Positions 44,401 to 56,400 of a stretch of DNA of 64,000 bases are shown here, in pieces. The first letter of the stretch is position 1, and each line of letters starts with the position of its first letter. The DNA comes from Epiperipatus broadwayi (taxonomy: Eukaryota; Onychophora; Udeonychophora; Euonychophora; Peripatidae), in the NCBI GenBank assembly GCA_028023455.1, contig JAQFVV010006215.1, forward strand, positions 5,129,230 through 5,193,229, read 5' to 3'. The position numbers were made by a program, and so were the translations under genes. The notes beneath the pieces are model-generated. The model had not been told where the DNA came from. It searched no databases and saw only the letters and a program-made list of their open reading frames with translations.

Positions 44401-47400
44401 TATTTTAGTGATTTACATTTAAACATTTAACATTATTTTTAACTTTGATTTTACTTTAATTTACATTGAGTTACTATTATATTATAAATTTACATTTTTA
44501 ATCAAGTTCGCACAGATGGGCTTATAAACCTGTTTAATATGTTGCTATAGATCGGTTACATAGATTTCAACGGTCAAAAACATTTCAAAGTAAACATAAA
44601 CGATCAAAATACAAAATTATTGATTACTGACAATTGCATAGGGAATTATAAGAAACCCTCTAGTATTCATCGTAAGATACTTGCATCGTCACCAATAACT
44701 TAAAAGACATCCGAATAAATACATTTTTAGATACTCACCGTAAGGTATCATTATTTATCGAATGTCTATATATTTTGATCAAATATGAAACGTAAAACAT
44801 AGTTAACCGATAAACAATCCATGCAAGCGTCTATAAACAACTTAAATTTAATAGTTTTATTTAGGATCGAGCCTGAATCGACTACATAGATTTGCATTTA
44901 AAAATAAAATATTCTATCCCTACTTAACCTTAGGCAACACATTTCGCAATCAACTGGCGCCAATCCATCTGATACATTCATGTATTCAATGTAGCATGAT
45001 ACGACAACACAACAATATTGTCAGGAATGTACATCTGAACAATATGTAGAAATAGAAACGACATTGACTCTCCACCCACAGGGATGTGACATCTGTGGGC
45101 AAGTAGATCAATAAACTAAAAACTCCATAGGAATGGGCTGCGGTATTCTGCCGACTTACAAACCCATCCATAGGCAAACAGAGGGTGTGTGGCGTATATC
45201 TATAATCCTGCCCGTAGCGGATCTCATACTACACCTACTAATTACATAAATATATCCAATCCATTGAACCAATTCAACTACGAAATGAACAACCCAAGAT
45301 TACCCTCCCTTAATATATCTTTACAAATCGATACAGCCATTCACGCCCGACTTAAGTTTAACATTTTTTTATAATTTATTTAACGGAAAACAGAAATCAT
45401 AATAAAACTTAAAGAACAAAATTAAATAAATAAATAAATAAATGGAAATGATTTTACAAAATAAATAAGAAAAAAAATACATCAAATAACATTATTAATT
45501 TAGTTTGGTCAGATAGGAAACTAATGCAATTATTTTAAATACGAAAAGTTTTTAACTTAATGTTCATTAATTGTAAAGTTCTTACGGTTTTAAACAGTTC
45601 ATCTTTATCTGTCGTTTGTAAGTTTGAACGGGAATTCCCACGCCGTCCTGAAGATATTGGTATACATTTAGCCGATGTTTTATTTATTCATTCGGAGGTT
45701 TTTTAATTTGGTTGGTCCTCAATGTAGGAAACGATAGTTCATTTCTCCCTTCTTTAACAGCTGAAAGAATTGACCGTGCGTCTGTCAATTCCTCCAACTC
45801 CGGACTACTACATATAGTCACATCGTAATAATCAATTTCCAGTCACTCACTAATAATTTCCAAATTTTCCTTTTTATATTAATGTGAAGGATTGAATTTA
45901 CATTACGTCACCGATGCGATGGTCCTTTCGCTGCGGTCCGATTCCATAGGGATTTCTTCTTATTTGCTAACAGTTTCTATTGTTTTCCTATCTGACTAGT
46001 GTTTTTACATTTAAATGCTGAAGGCTGGTTTACATTTAACTAATTAACAATCATTTCCATTTCTGATTAATTAACCTGTTTTCCAAATCAAAAATATATT
46101 TAAAGACAAATTTAAAGATATAATTTTATCTCCAAATTTTTTTAAAATTTAGTTTTAAAAATACCTTTTTCTTTAATAAAAATTTTATTTTAATAATTTT
46201 TCATTATCTGTGCGACTTAATATATAAGAGTTTAAGACGATATTTTAATTTCAATTTTTAATTTTTAAAGAAAGTTTTTAAATGCGAACTTTTTATTTTA
46301 ACTTGTTTAATAATATATATAAAAAAAAACAATGTAACGAACGTCTGTGCTCGTTACAGCAGACTCCTCTTAATGTATGGCTGAATACTAATAATTAAAC
46401 TAAACCTTGGTCAACACTTACGGTAGACGTTTCTCGTCTGTTTATATTTATTTATTTAGCCTAAATAGGGCTGCAATAACTTAGATTGACCGAACTTTTA
46501 AAAATATCTCAGACAATTGCTGAAAAAACTAAAATAGGGAGGTAGAGTTGGCTGCTCTGGATGTACTAATGCACTATAGCACCAGCAATACAATAATAAA
46601 GTCGTTCTGCGGATGGATTAGTAGATCAAGGGTTTCTGCAACCAAAGCCGGTACCCTGAAAACCGATTGTTAAGCTGCATGAAAAGGGAACAAATAGTTC
46701 AGAAAGGCGGGGGACTTACATGCTAACCTGGTCTTAAACTCAGGCTTCGCGACTGCTCTACCCTATGAGAGGAAGATGTGCTGGCTTAACCGAGGCTACA
46801 TCTTATTTACGTAAATATACGTGGCAGCAAAACGAGAAAATATTAAAGTGAATGAATCACATCCGCCAAGCAAAGCATTTTATAAAATTTAATATTCTAT
46901 ACGCAAGAACAATAGCTTATTAGCTTAATCAAATAGAAGCCAACTCTTAGGTAGCATGATAAAATATATGCTATAGACGGGAATAATTACAGATAATCTT
47001 TGCTGTTCCAGATCAATCTAATTTGTTATTGATCAAATGACAAGTATTTAAAAGGAGGGAAAGTATATTTGAATGGGTTAATAAATAGCTTAAATAGCAA
47101 ATATACTTATAAATATTTATCAAGGTTAGTCTATTTCTTAGTATTTAAAAATTAAACCTCACTAAAACAAGCCACATTGCAAAATTTCCAATCAAACAAT
47201 TATCAAAAAAACATTAAATAATAACGAGTGAGTCGTTACTATTTTCTTAAGAGGGTTTCGAAACAGCACAGAGAAATAAAACTATAGATAATTACATGAA
47301 GAGCTTTTAATTAATCTCTTCTTGAAATATTAAAATTTAGTATTCGCTGTTTTGAAGCGTCAGCATATCATAAAACAAATATTAAAAACTATGTGATAAA

Positions 47401-50400
47401 AAAAAAATAACTAGAGACATGACTGCAGTGATAGTTTAAAGTAGAAACATTAATTAATTTCTTAAGGAATGAAATTTTAAAAGCAAGTGAATCATTTACA
47501 GATTTTAAAACAATAAAAGAAAAGCTTTAACATTAAAAATATATTGAGTGGTTAGTTAGCTAACTAGAATTTAAAAGTGGTTAGTTAGCTAACTAGAATT
47601 TAAAAGGTAGTATGAAATTATACATAAAATATACGGAAAATATACAGAGCTCTGCAGTTTAAAGTGATTTACTGGTATTAGTAGGTGCTTGAGCTGGAGC
47701 TTGGTGAGTTTCCTGGGCGGCTTGCGGCATGCTCTTCTGTTATGGGTGGTCTGTAAATATTATAGCAGCATTCTTCGTTTTTTTCAGTTAGATGGTAGAT
47801 ATTATAGCGGCATTCTTCTTTTCGGTTAGGTTGTAGATGTTATAGCGGCATTCTTGCTTATAAACGGTGTCGGATGGAAACGAACCTGTCGCCTCCTTAC
47901 GGAGTGATAGCTGTCGGATGGAAACGAACCTGTCGCCTCCTTACGGAGTGATAGCTAAGACGGCCAAACTAGCCGGACATCTCAGTTCAAAACTAGATTT
48001 GATTTTTAAATATAAATGCGATTCAAAATGGAGTCTCTTCTCAGTATATAGATCTGTCAGTCTCTCAGTATTATAGATCTCAGCCAGTCTATCTTCCCGC
48101 TCAAAATATGGCCCATTTATATCTTTTCCTTATCAGCTTAACACCTTTAAGAATTTTTCTTTGCTTCATGATTACATTTTAAATTAATTTTGTTAACATA
48201 CAATTTGATTCCAAATATGCTGATAAGTTTCTGAGGTGTTATAACTTTTTCCTTAATTCCATTTTAATTAAATTCTAAAAACATGTAATTTTGATCTTAA
48301 ATATTTGATAAACTATTAAAGTATTTCAGTTATAACTTTTATGGTTATTTTGTAAAACTATTTTGCCTTAAACAATTTTAATCCAAAAATAACTTAAATG
48401 TTTATATCTGACGCAATTTCAATTAGCCAGATTTTAAAATGACTTTTTTTTAACTTGACCAAAGGTAGGTGCGTGCGGTCACTAATTATATACTTGTTTA
48501 CGACAAATCGGTTTATAACCAACTTTTAATTCTAAGAAAAAAAATAACACTTAATTTTTAAAGAAGACTTCTCAGCACATTTGAAAGAAAACCTTTTTAA
48601 CATTTTTAAATAAACATTTTAAAATATTTTCATTTTTTTAACATTTTAAATATATAACACATTTTAATGTTTTAAATCACACCACCCCTATATACATTAC
48701 AAATATAGGTTGGATTATATATTCACATACGAATTAAAATAATAAATTTATTAATAAATTGAACCTTATCATTATTTAACATAATAAAAGTATTTTTTTA
48801 AAATAAACACGATACTAATAATAATAATACGCTATAATTCTATCAAGCCTATCTAATTATAGTGTTCTTTCGTATGTAAATATATAATGCTGTTCAGACA
48901 GCCATGACAGCAAATTGTAGTTTTATTTTACATATTATAGTTTAAATGAGATTCGAATCTAACACAGACGAGTGGGCTACTAGATTGATAATGAAATGGC
49001 AAGGGATTAGGAGGTTCCCGTTTCAGTACCATAGGTTGAGAATCACTGCACTAGATGGTAGTGAATACAGTGGACTTGATGCTTCTGATGCAAAGTGGCA
49101 GTATCATGCAATCCTTAATTTGATATACACAATGAAAAATATTTTATATTTGTGCAGTCTTTTAAACCATCATATGACAATAATCTTGTTATAAAAATTT
49201 AAAAAATGATAAAAAAGGTGAATTAAAATTCCAGTTAAAAATATTTTCAAGACAATTTTAATATTCATTCCCAGAACTTGTTTCAATAGCATATTTTGCT
49301 ATTTGTTTTTGATAAATATGAATATTTTTACTATAGCTGAATACATTTAATATTAAAGCTTTGAAACATCACATGATCACCTTTCTCTGTCCTTACACAA
49401 ATTGTTAACAGAAACAAATTTTTCAAACAAGAGTGCCATTTGGTGTAAGCTTTATGTAATCAATAAATGCTAAATAGTTATCCATTTTTATTGCCTACTC
49501 ATTCAAATCGTCACATTAGTTTTTAGCTTATGGCTTACATCAGAGAAGTCTTGGATCTGAGAACAATGCACCTGGATCTTTAAACCTTCTAAGCATCTTG
49601 ATTAGTTGAGCATACATGAGATGGCACTACTGTGTGAAGAAAATTGCTACTATTAACAGTCTGTATAAGCAAAGGAAAAGGTAATCATGTGATGTTTCAA
49701 AGGTTTAATAATTATCCACAGACACTAAAATAGATAGATATGGTACTGAATTCAGATCTGAGTGATTATACGAGCACATTAGCTTAAATTAAAAATATTA
49801 CTGTGTTTTCATTTCAAGCTCATTGTTTCATAGCTAACTAAAAAAGTAAAAGATGTGTACTGGAGATGTGCATTATATCCAAAGATCTAGTTGTGTTTAT
49901 CTCAAATCCAAGACTCCTCATTGATGAAAGTAAAAACCTAGAAATTAGTCTGGAGATATTGGATGAGTAGGCACTAGATAGGGATCAAAATGCACAACTG
50001 TTTAGCATACACTGATTACTAGAGCTTGTACCAAGTGGCATTATTGTGTGGGAAAAGTTTTTACTGTTATATCATTTAATATATGAATGCAATACATGTG
50101 AATAGCCAAATTAAATAAATATATATTTTTAAGCAATTATAAAATTTATATACTTCTAGTACTAAATGAAATAGTGTTATATCTCGACTTACCTTCAACT
50201 AATGGATTAGTCCAGATTCCATCTTATCTTGATCGGACTTGGCATTCATCACTACAGACCAACAGATATATGAATAGATAACATACATCCAATAGAAGAA
50301 GCAAGCCAATGAAATAGATGATGATGCTCAGTTATTCCGATTGCTTTCATTATAGAAGGGATCTGACTATAGTTGGAAGTAAAGGGAGACGACAACAATT

Positions 50401-53400
50401 TACTGTCAGACCTAAATGCCAATATGCACATTGTCCATTATATGGTTAAAGCAGGTAGACAAGTTCACTTTAGAATTGAAAGTTGCTCAAACTTAAATCA
50501 GACATGAAGTAAGCTGTCACAGAACAGCTATGTAACCATACCTATATTTGAGGCAAGCTATCATGATATAGTTGGAAGTGGTAAGCAAACTTAAAAAAGC
50601 TATATGAATTTAACTAGATGCTATACCTCACCAACAGTATCAGGCAAAGATATAACAATTGTATACATTATAAATATATATTTGTTTTGATTAATAAATA
50701 TTTAATAGTATTTTTATGAATCTGTTTATTATAATCACGCATAAACACAACAGTTTAGTGCATTCATGATAGGATCTTGTCCATTATTGTTTAGATCTTT
50801 GTCATTAAATACTAAATATTGTAAGCTAAAATTAATGCATCATAAAAATTAAAGAATCAAACATGAGTGATTACTTATTAACTTATAATCACAGAATCTT
50901 TTCCCCCAGTGAATTGTTTAGCTCGGTCTTATTAAAAATTGACAGTTAATATTATTAGTGTATCAATAGACATTTTAAAAAATCAATTGCAGGTGGTTGC
51001 TCTTTAAATACAAAGAAGAGTTGAAAAAAAAAAATTTTTCTCTCTTTCATGGCAGAAAAAATAAATCCAAATGGCTACAACTGCTCATTATAAAAGTTCG
51101 ATCCAGCCTATTCTGAAAATTGACTATCCTACATGAACTGAGTGTTTTTCTACATGCAAGCTAATCAAATCAAAAAATCTGACTTAAAATTAATCAACAC
51201 TTGTGTCTATATATGGATCTCAGACCTACGAGCACAGGAAACCCTCATGCTGCCAGCCAAATTTGATTTTGATAAAGCATTATCTCTACTGCCAAACTTT
51301 TTCTGCTCAAACCCCTTAAAGACGATGTAGATATCACTTCAATTTCTGTAAATAAGAGAGAGATTTACCTGTTCAACTCAGAAAGCTTACATTTAATTGT
51401 AACTTTAAAGACTTCTCAAGAAAGCATTGAGGGATTACTTCATTTATAGAATGGAATACCACAATCTTAGAAACAAGCTATTGATGAACCTGGATATCAT
51501 GTTTAATTCATCTATCTCTCAAAGTGACTCTAGCTGAATAAACTGTGAGTCAAGAAGATTCAATGAAGAAAATTGACTACAGTGTTAAATTTGTCAATCA
51601 GAAAACTGGATGAAACAAATAACTAGTTGAAAATAAAAAAATTGCCCCAAAAAATCAGTAAAAACCAATGAAAAGCTTTGTTATAGATGTGACAAAACAA
51701 AATATGCACATACCAAATGTCTACACCAGGACATAAGTGTATTGGTTACATAGAAGATGCTTATTTTAAAAAGAAACAAGTCATTCAGAAAAGAATGGCA
51801 GAATCCATTCCAAAAAGCCAGAAACACAATATAAAATCAAATGAAATCAATGATGCTGTATAAATAATACGAGAAGCATTGATTCGACTTTCACAAGCAG
51901 AATTATTATTAATGATATGCCAATAACAATAGAACTAGTTATCGAGTCTGCATTGTTCATTTGTGTCAAAAAATGTGGGCTATCATTAACAGAAAAAATA
52001 ATCATCATCTGCATCCTAGCAGGAGGCTGATTAGTGACTATCAAGGCAAGTAAATACTATTCTTAAGTTAAATAACTCTTAAAGTTACTATATTTGCCTC
52101 TTGTTGGGTCTACTGGTAAGCATAGCAATTTATAAGGTCATGATTGATTTAATCACTTGGGCTTCTGTGAAAATAAAAATACTAAAACCTTGATATGTGT
52201 TCAAGTCCTATGCTGTATATTTAAGGTAATCACCAAATAGATTCCAGCAATTGTTCAAACAGCTGATGGGCAGAAACCTCACAGACATAGAAATCAACTA
52301 AGTTTAAACAATACCTCATCAGTCAACAATAAAGAATCATCAGCCAACAATGAAGAGTCATCATTAAACAGTGAAGAATCACCAGCCAGCAGTGATGAGT
52401 CTACAAAGTTAAAAATCACCAGATCTACAAATGAAGATATCAAACTTGTTGATGAAGCAGTCACAGAATCCGATGAAGCCAGAAAGTGACAAAGACCTTC
52501 ACCAAGGCATCTGAATGACTATTCTATCCAAGACTAAATGTAGCCTGGATGGAGGGGGGAGGGAATCTTATCTCAACTAGGGTACAATGTGCTATCTCAC
52601 TGTAATGATAAATCTCTACATGGAATTACAAGCTATAATTAAATAGGCTATTGGATTCTTATTGTTAAAGGTGTTTTGAAAATCTGCATATTCAACTTTT
52701 TAAAAATGAAATAAACCATTAAGCAATACAAGATTGGTGAAAAAATATAATAATTTGAGAATATGCAGATGAGACCAAAAATACAATATGACAGAAAATG
52801 GAGAAGCCTTAAAAAAATAGTGTTAAATAAAAATGAGACTAAGGCTAAATGCAAAGAACAGACAATTTTTGTCTGTGAAAAATAGTGAACCCAGTAATGC
52901 TTATCAGAGATTTGGCACTTGGTTGAATTGCAATAGTTATTCTGAAAAACAAACATTAGAACTACTCAGGTTATGTTATTATATAATTCTTTCTGATGGT
53001 CAAGTTAAACAAAAATATGACACCAAAGCCTACAAACTATGATGTCAGAGATCTACAAAATTGTCACAGACATTAATAGCAAAAAAGTTATAATTAAATA
53101 GGACTTGAATTTTAATTTGAAGCATAAAAATTCAGACTGATAGATAATCTAATTCCTCTACAAGCTTTATGATAAATGCTTAGCCAGAGCCAGCACTTAA
53201 AATATCTCTGTCAGGAACCCCTCCCCAAACCCCTGACCATGGTTTCGTGTTTTGGCACTCTTCAGAGAGGTGTCAGGGTAGGTTCAGACACTAGATCTAA
53301 AAATAGCAACCCAAAGCCAAGCACTTAGCTAAAAGTTATCTATTGAGTTACTCAATAGATAACTTTTAGCTAAGTGCTTGGCTTTGGGTTGCTATTTTTA

Positions 53401-56400
53401 GATCTAGTGTCTCAATAGATAACTTTTAGATAAGTGCTTGGTTTTGGGTTGCTATTTTTAGATCTAGTGTCTGAACCTACCCTGATACCTCTCTCAGGAG
53501 TGCCAAAGCATGAAACCAACCATGGTCAGGGGTTTGGGGAGGGGTTCCTGACAGAGATATTTTAAGTGCTGGCTCTGGCTAAGCATTTATCATAAAGTTT
53601 GTAGAGGAATTGGCAATCCTCACTGTTTATAACTTACAAGCTTAAGAGATAGGGTCATGAGATCTATGAATCATCTGATTCATTAAAAATATATATAACA
53701 TTCACTTTATAAATTTTATGTTTGAAAATGTCTAACCAATTTCATTGTCATCAATAATTTTTGATTTTTACCAAACAAAACTTCAAAAAAAAAAAAAAAG
53801 GTAATTGTTTACTTTATTTCAAACTATCTTGAAAATACATACACTTTAAATTTTAACTATACAATTTTATTATGAATTTATTTTTTAATAATTAAATATT
53901 TAGATTTTGTTCTCATTTACAAAAGATTCATTTGTAAATACATTTTTTGATTTAATTAATGTCACTAAAATATTTGCTTATTATAATGTCTGTTATTTAT
54001 TGCAAGATATAAGATTATTTCCTATCATTTTGATGTCATCAACCAGTATGGCTACTTCAAATGTTGATTTCTTTTGGGGTAAATTTTCTTAGATATTCTT
54101 TTACAAAATTAAAATGACCTTATATATCAAAGTTCAATGATCCTTTAACATTTACAAATATTATCTATATCTGCAGCATTTAGTTCTTGCTTTTTTTTTT
54201 TTAACAATCGTCTTTAGCAGTATTTACATGTTGGACTATTTTCCTCAACTTCATGAAATATTCCTGTCCGATCAGTGACAATACTAGCATGGGAATCAAA
54301 TCTGGAATCTTTAGATTTATGAATGTTGAATTTATGGTGATGCTCTAACTAACTAGACTACTCTGTCAGAGACAACAGTTAATAGAAATTTCATATACTT
54401 ATCTATGATAGTCCTGATTTCTCCATTTTTTCCCTTATGGAAAAGATTAATAAGTGATTTTTAAACTTCACAAATTATCACTCTATGTTGACATATAAAG
54501 TTGTTTGCTTTTGTCATATGAGCAGCTTCTTTACATTTTCTTCTTTGTACTCCTTCCTCTCTGTCCAATATTTTTGTCTTTTCCCCATCAAACATATGTT
54601 CATTCTGAACATACATAATCTGCTAATTAAAATACATCTGTTTCTTATTTTCTAATCATCAGTTTGTGCTACTTTAATTGCTCTTAAATGGAGCAACTAG
54701 TCGTATTAATATATCGCCTTCCACATTCACATGGCATTTTATACATGGAGTTTTTGTTTTCAGCATTTTTAAGTACATTTTGTAGGAGTTAAGATTCCTC
54801 GCAATGTTCTCTGGCTTTAGAAAGCTCTTTAATATTATACTGACTGTAGATTTTCTTGGGTTCATTTGTTAATAATGGTATGCATTAATAAACTACAGTA
54901 CCTATAATTGATATTTCTTTTTCTTATTTATTTAATTGCAGTTAATAAATAACCATTCTTTGTGAAAGTTTGTTCAATGTAGAATCTTTGCTTCTTCCAA
55001 ATCACTGGTTTTTGATGAAATTTTTTTTGTTATATTCCATAGTAATAATATAATTCCATGATTTGTGTTGATTGATATATATGCTAAATATTTTCCATGT
55101 GTGTGGGTTTTCTATAAGCAGTAGTGTTGATTTTATCATAAAGGGGGAGAAGCTTGCCCCAAGAATATCTAAGGATGCTAATTTTTGTTCTAATTCACTT
55201 GTGAATTTAATTGAAGGGCATATGTTATTGATATATATCCAAAATATTTATAATAATTCTTCACTATGTCATCACACAACAAATATATCATTAACATTGT
55301 GAAGCCAGACAATAGGTGAATATGGAATAGTATGTGTTTCAAGTTCTTCCATGTAAATGCTGCTGATGAATCCCATAGCCATTCTTTGATGATATTGGAA
55401 GAATTCTGTATTATACTGAAAGTATGTTACAGTTATGTAGAATATTAAAAGTTTCATTACGCTATTAATAGGAAGAGTTATTCTGACTTATAAGCTATTG
55501 TCATCATTTAATCTTTTCCTTATAACAAACAATGCTTTATCACTAGATATGTTTGTGAATGCACATCAAAGTTTACCAATTTCCCAGTTCTTTCAATTTT
55601 CATTTTCTTATGTAGTTCCATAAAAAGCATATATTCCTTGCAAAGAACTTTGTCTTGTTTGCCACTAAGAACCTTAGAAAGAAATCTCGACAAGTTTCAA
55701 TAAGGTAAATGTCTATTATTAATAAAAGATCTTAAAGGAATATTGTCCTTATGGATTTCAGATAGACCATAAAGATGGGGGATTTTGCTGGAATATGATA
55801 TTAATTTACTTTTTCTAAATCAGTGAAATACTTGTGATGTTTTCTGAATAATGGCTGTAATTTTTGTTTCTGTGCTGGTATAGGATTTTTTGCCACTTTT
55901 TTGTATTGGTCTGTGTGAAAAGATCCCTTATTTTGTTATTATAATTAGTATTATCCATTAAAACTGTAGCATTGCCTTTATCATCAAGGAGAACGATTAT
56001 GAATTTATCATATGCTACAGTTATAATGATTAATACTAATTACAATAACAAAATAAAAAATTTTCTAAAAAGCAAGCCATTACAAAAAAATGACAAAACA
56101 TTCTTTACCAGCCACAGAAACAAAATTACAAACATTATTCAGAAAATATAGCAGGTACTTCATTAATTCAAAAAAAAATTATATTAATATATTTTAGAAA
56201 AATTCCCATCTTTATGGCTATTGTTTCTTTTCAAGATTTTTACAAGCCTCAGTCCTTTGTTGAAGATTTTAAGCTTTCAAAGTTTATTCATAAAGTATCC
56301 AATGATAAAGTATTATATATTGTAAGAAAAAAATTAAATGACGACAATAGCTTACAAAACAGAACAACTTTTTTCTATTGATAATATAAAAGAACTTCTA

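Larger units (their letters stand above)
41097..46358 (-). mobile_element. LTR retrotransposon with 2.25-kb LTRs and a 768-bp interior, no ORF
   Basis: Two direct repeats (41097-43346 and 44115-46358) start TATAACGATCC and end CTCGTTACA. The flanking bases GCAG (41093-41096 and 46359-46362) are a 4-bp target duplication. On the - strand the first LTR is followed by TTGGCGTCCCAAGTGTGG, a primer-binding-like site (44096-44113), so the element is oriented -. The LTRs differ at only a handful of positions (for example 41771/44790), so insertion was recent. The 768-bp interior and the LTRs hold no gag or pol; the longest frames are about 60-86 codons. It is a non-autonomous element with LTRs about three times its interior, dependent on another element. 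Confidence 0.88.
40430..48706. other. Block of GC-richer nested repeat DNA
   Basis: From about 40430 (TGTAACAGTCAAG) to about 48706 (ATACATTACA) base composition and word usage differ from the surrounding intron. The block contains the giant-LTR element (41097-46358) and short direct repeats (ATGC[A]CGCAGGCATTTAA-like words at 40848 and 41033). It also contains tandem repeats at 47547, 47745 and 47868. The flanks may be an older element into which the younger one inserted, but I see no matching ends that prove it. Confidence 0.45.
51071..52565 (+). pseudogene. Ty3/Gypsy gag-pol relic with a large internal deletion
   Basis: In order on the + strand, across several frames: a gag segment (from about 51071, with LRKLTFNCNFKDF near 51390), one zinc-knuckle (CYRCDKTKYAHTKC, 51679-51720), and a protease-region segment ending HPSRRLISDYQGK (about 52010-52050). 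Next comes an integrase C-terminal tail (GQKPHRHRNQLSLN, about 52268-52310), a Ser-rich repeat tail and a polypurine tract. RT, RNase H and most of integrase are absent: protease passes almost directly to the integrase tail. Stops and frameshifts throughout make it non-functional. The features match Mag/Gypsy-type elements; exact clade uncertain. Confidence 0.75.

Noticed and set aside
42171-45374. Identical 61-codon ORFs (42171-42356 and 45189-45374) as genes
   Set aside because: They are copies of the same LTR sequence; the frames are short and have no recognisable domain.
46700-46790. tRNA-derived SINE on the - strand
   Set aside because: Box-like words are present, but the spacing between them is about half of that in a tRNA, and there is no tail or target duplication.
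48946-49194. 82-codon ORF as a host gene
   Set aside because: Contains words like those at DNA-transposon ends and lacks splice context; more likely part of a repeat.
50193-50250. Exon on the - strand ending at a strong AAG/GTAAGT donor
   Set aside because: The frame that gives protein-like sequence (MNAKSDQDKMESGL) meets a TAG before the donor, and the acceptor is weak; it lies in repeat-like DNA.
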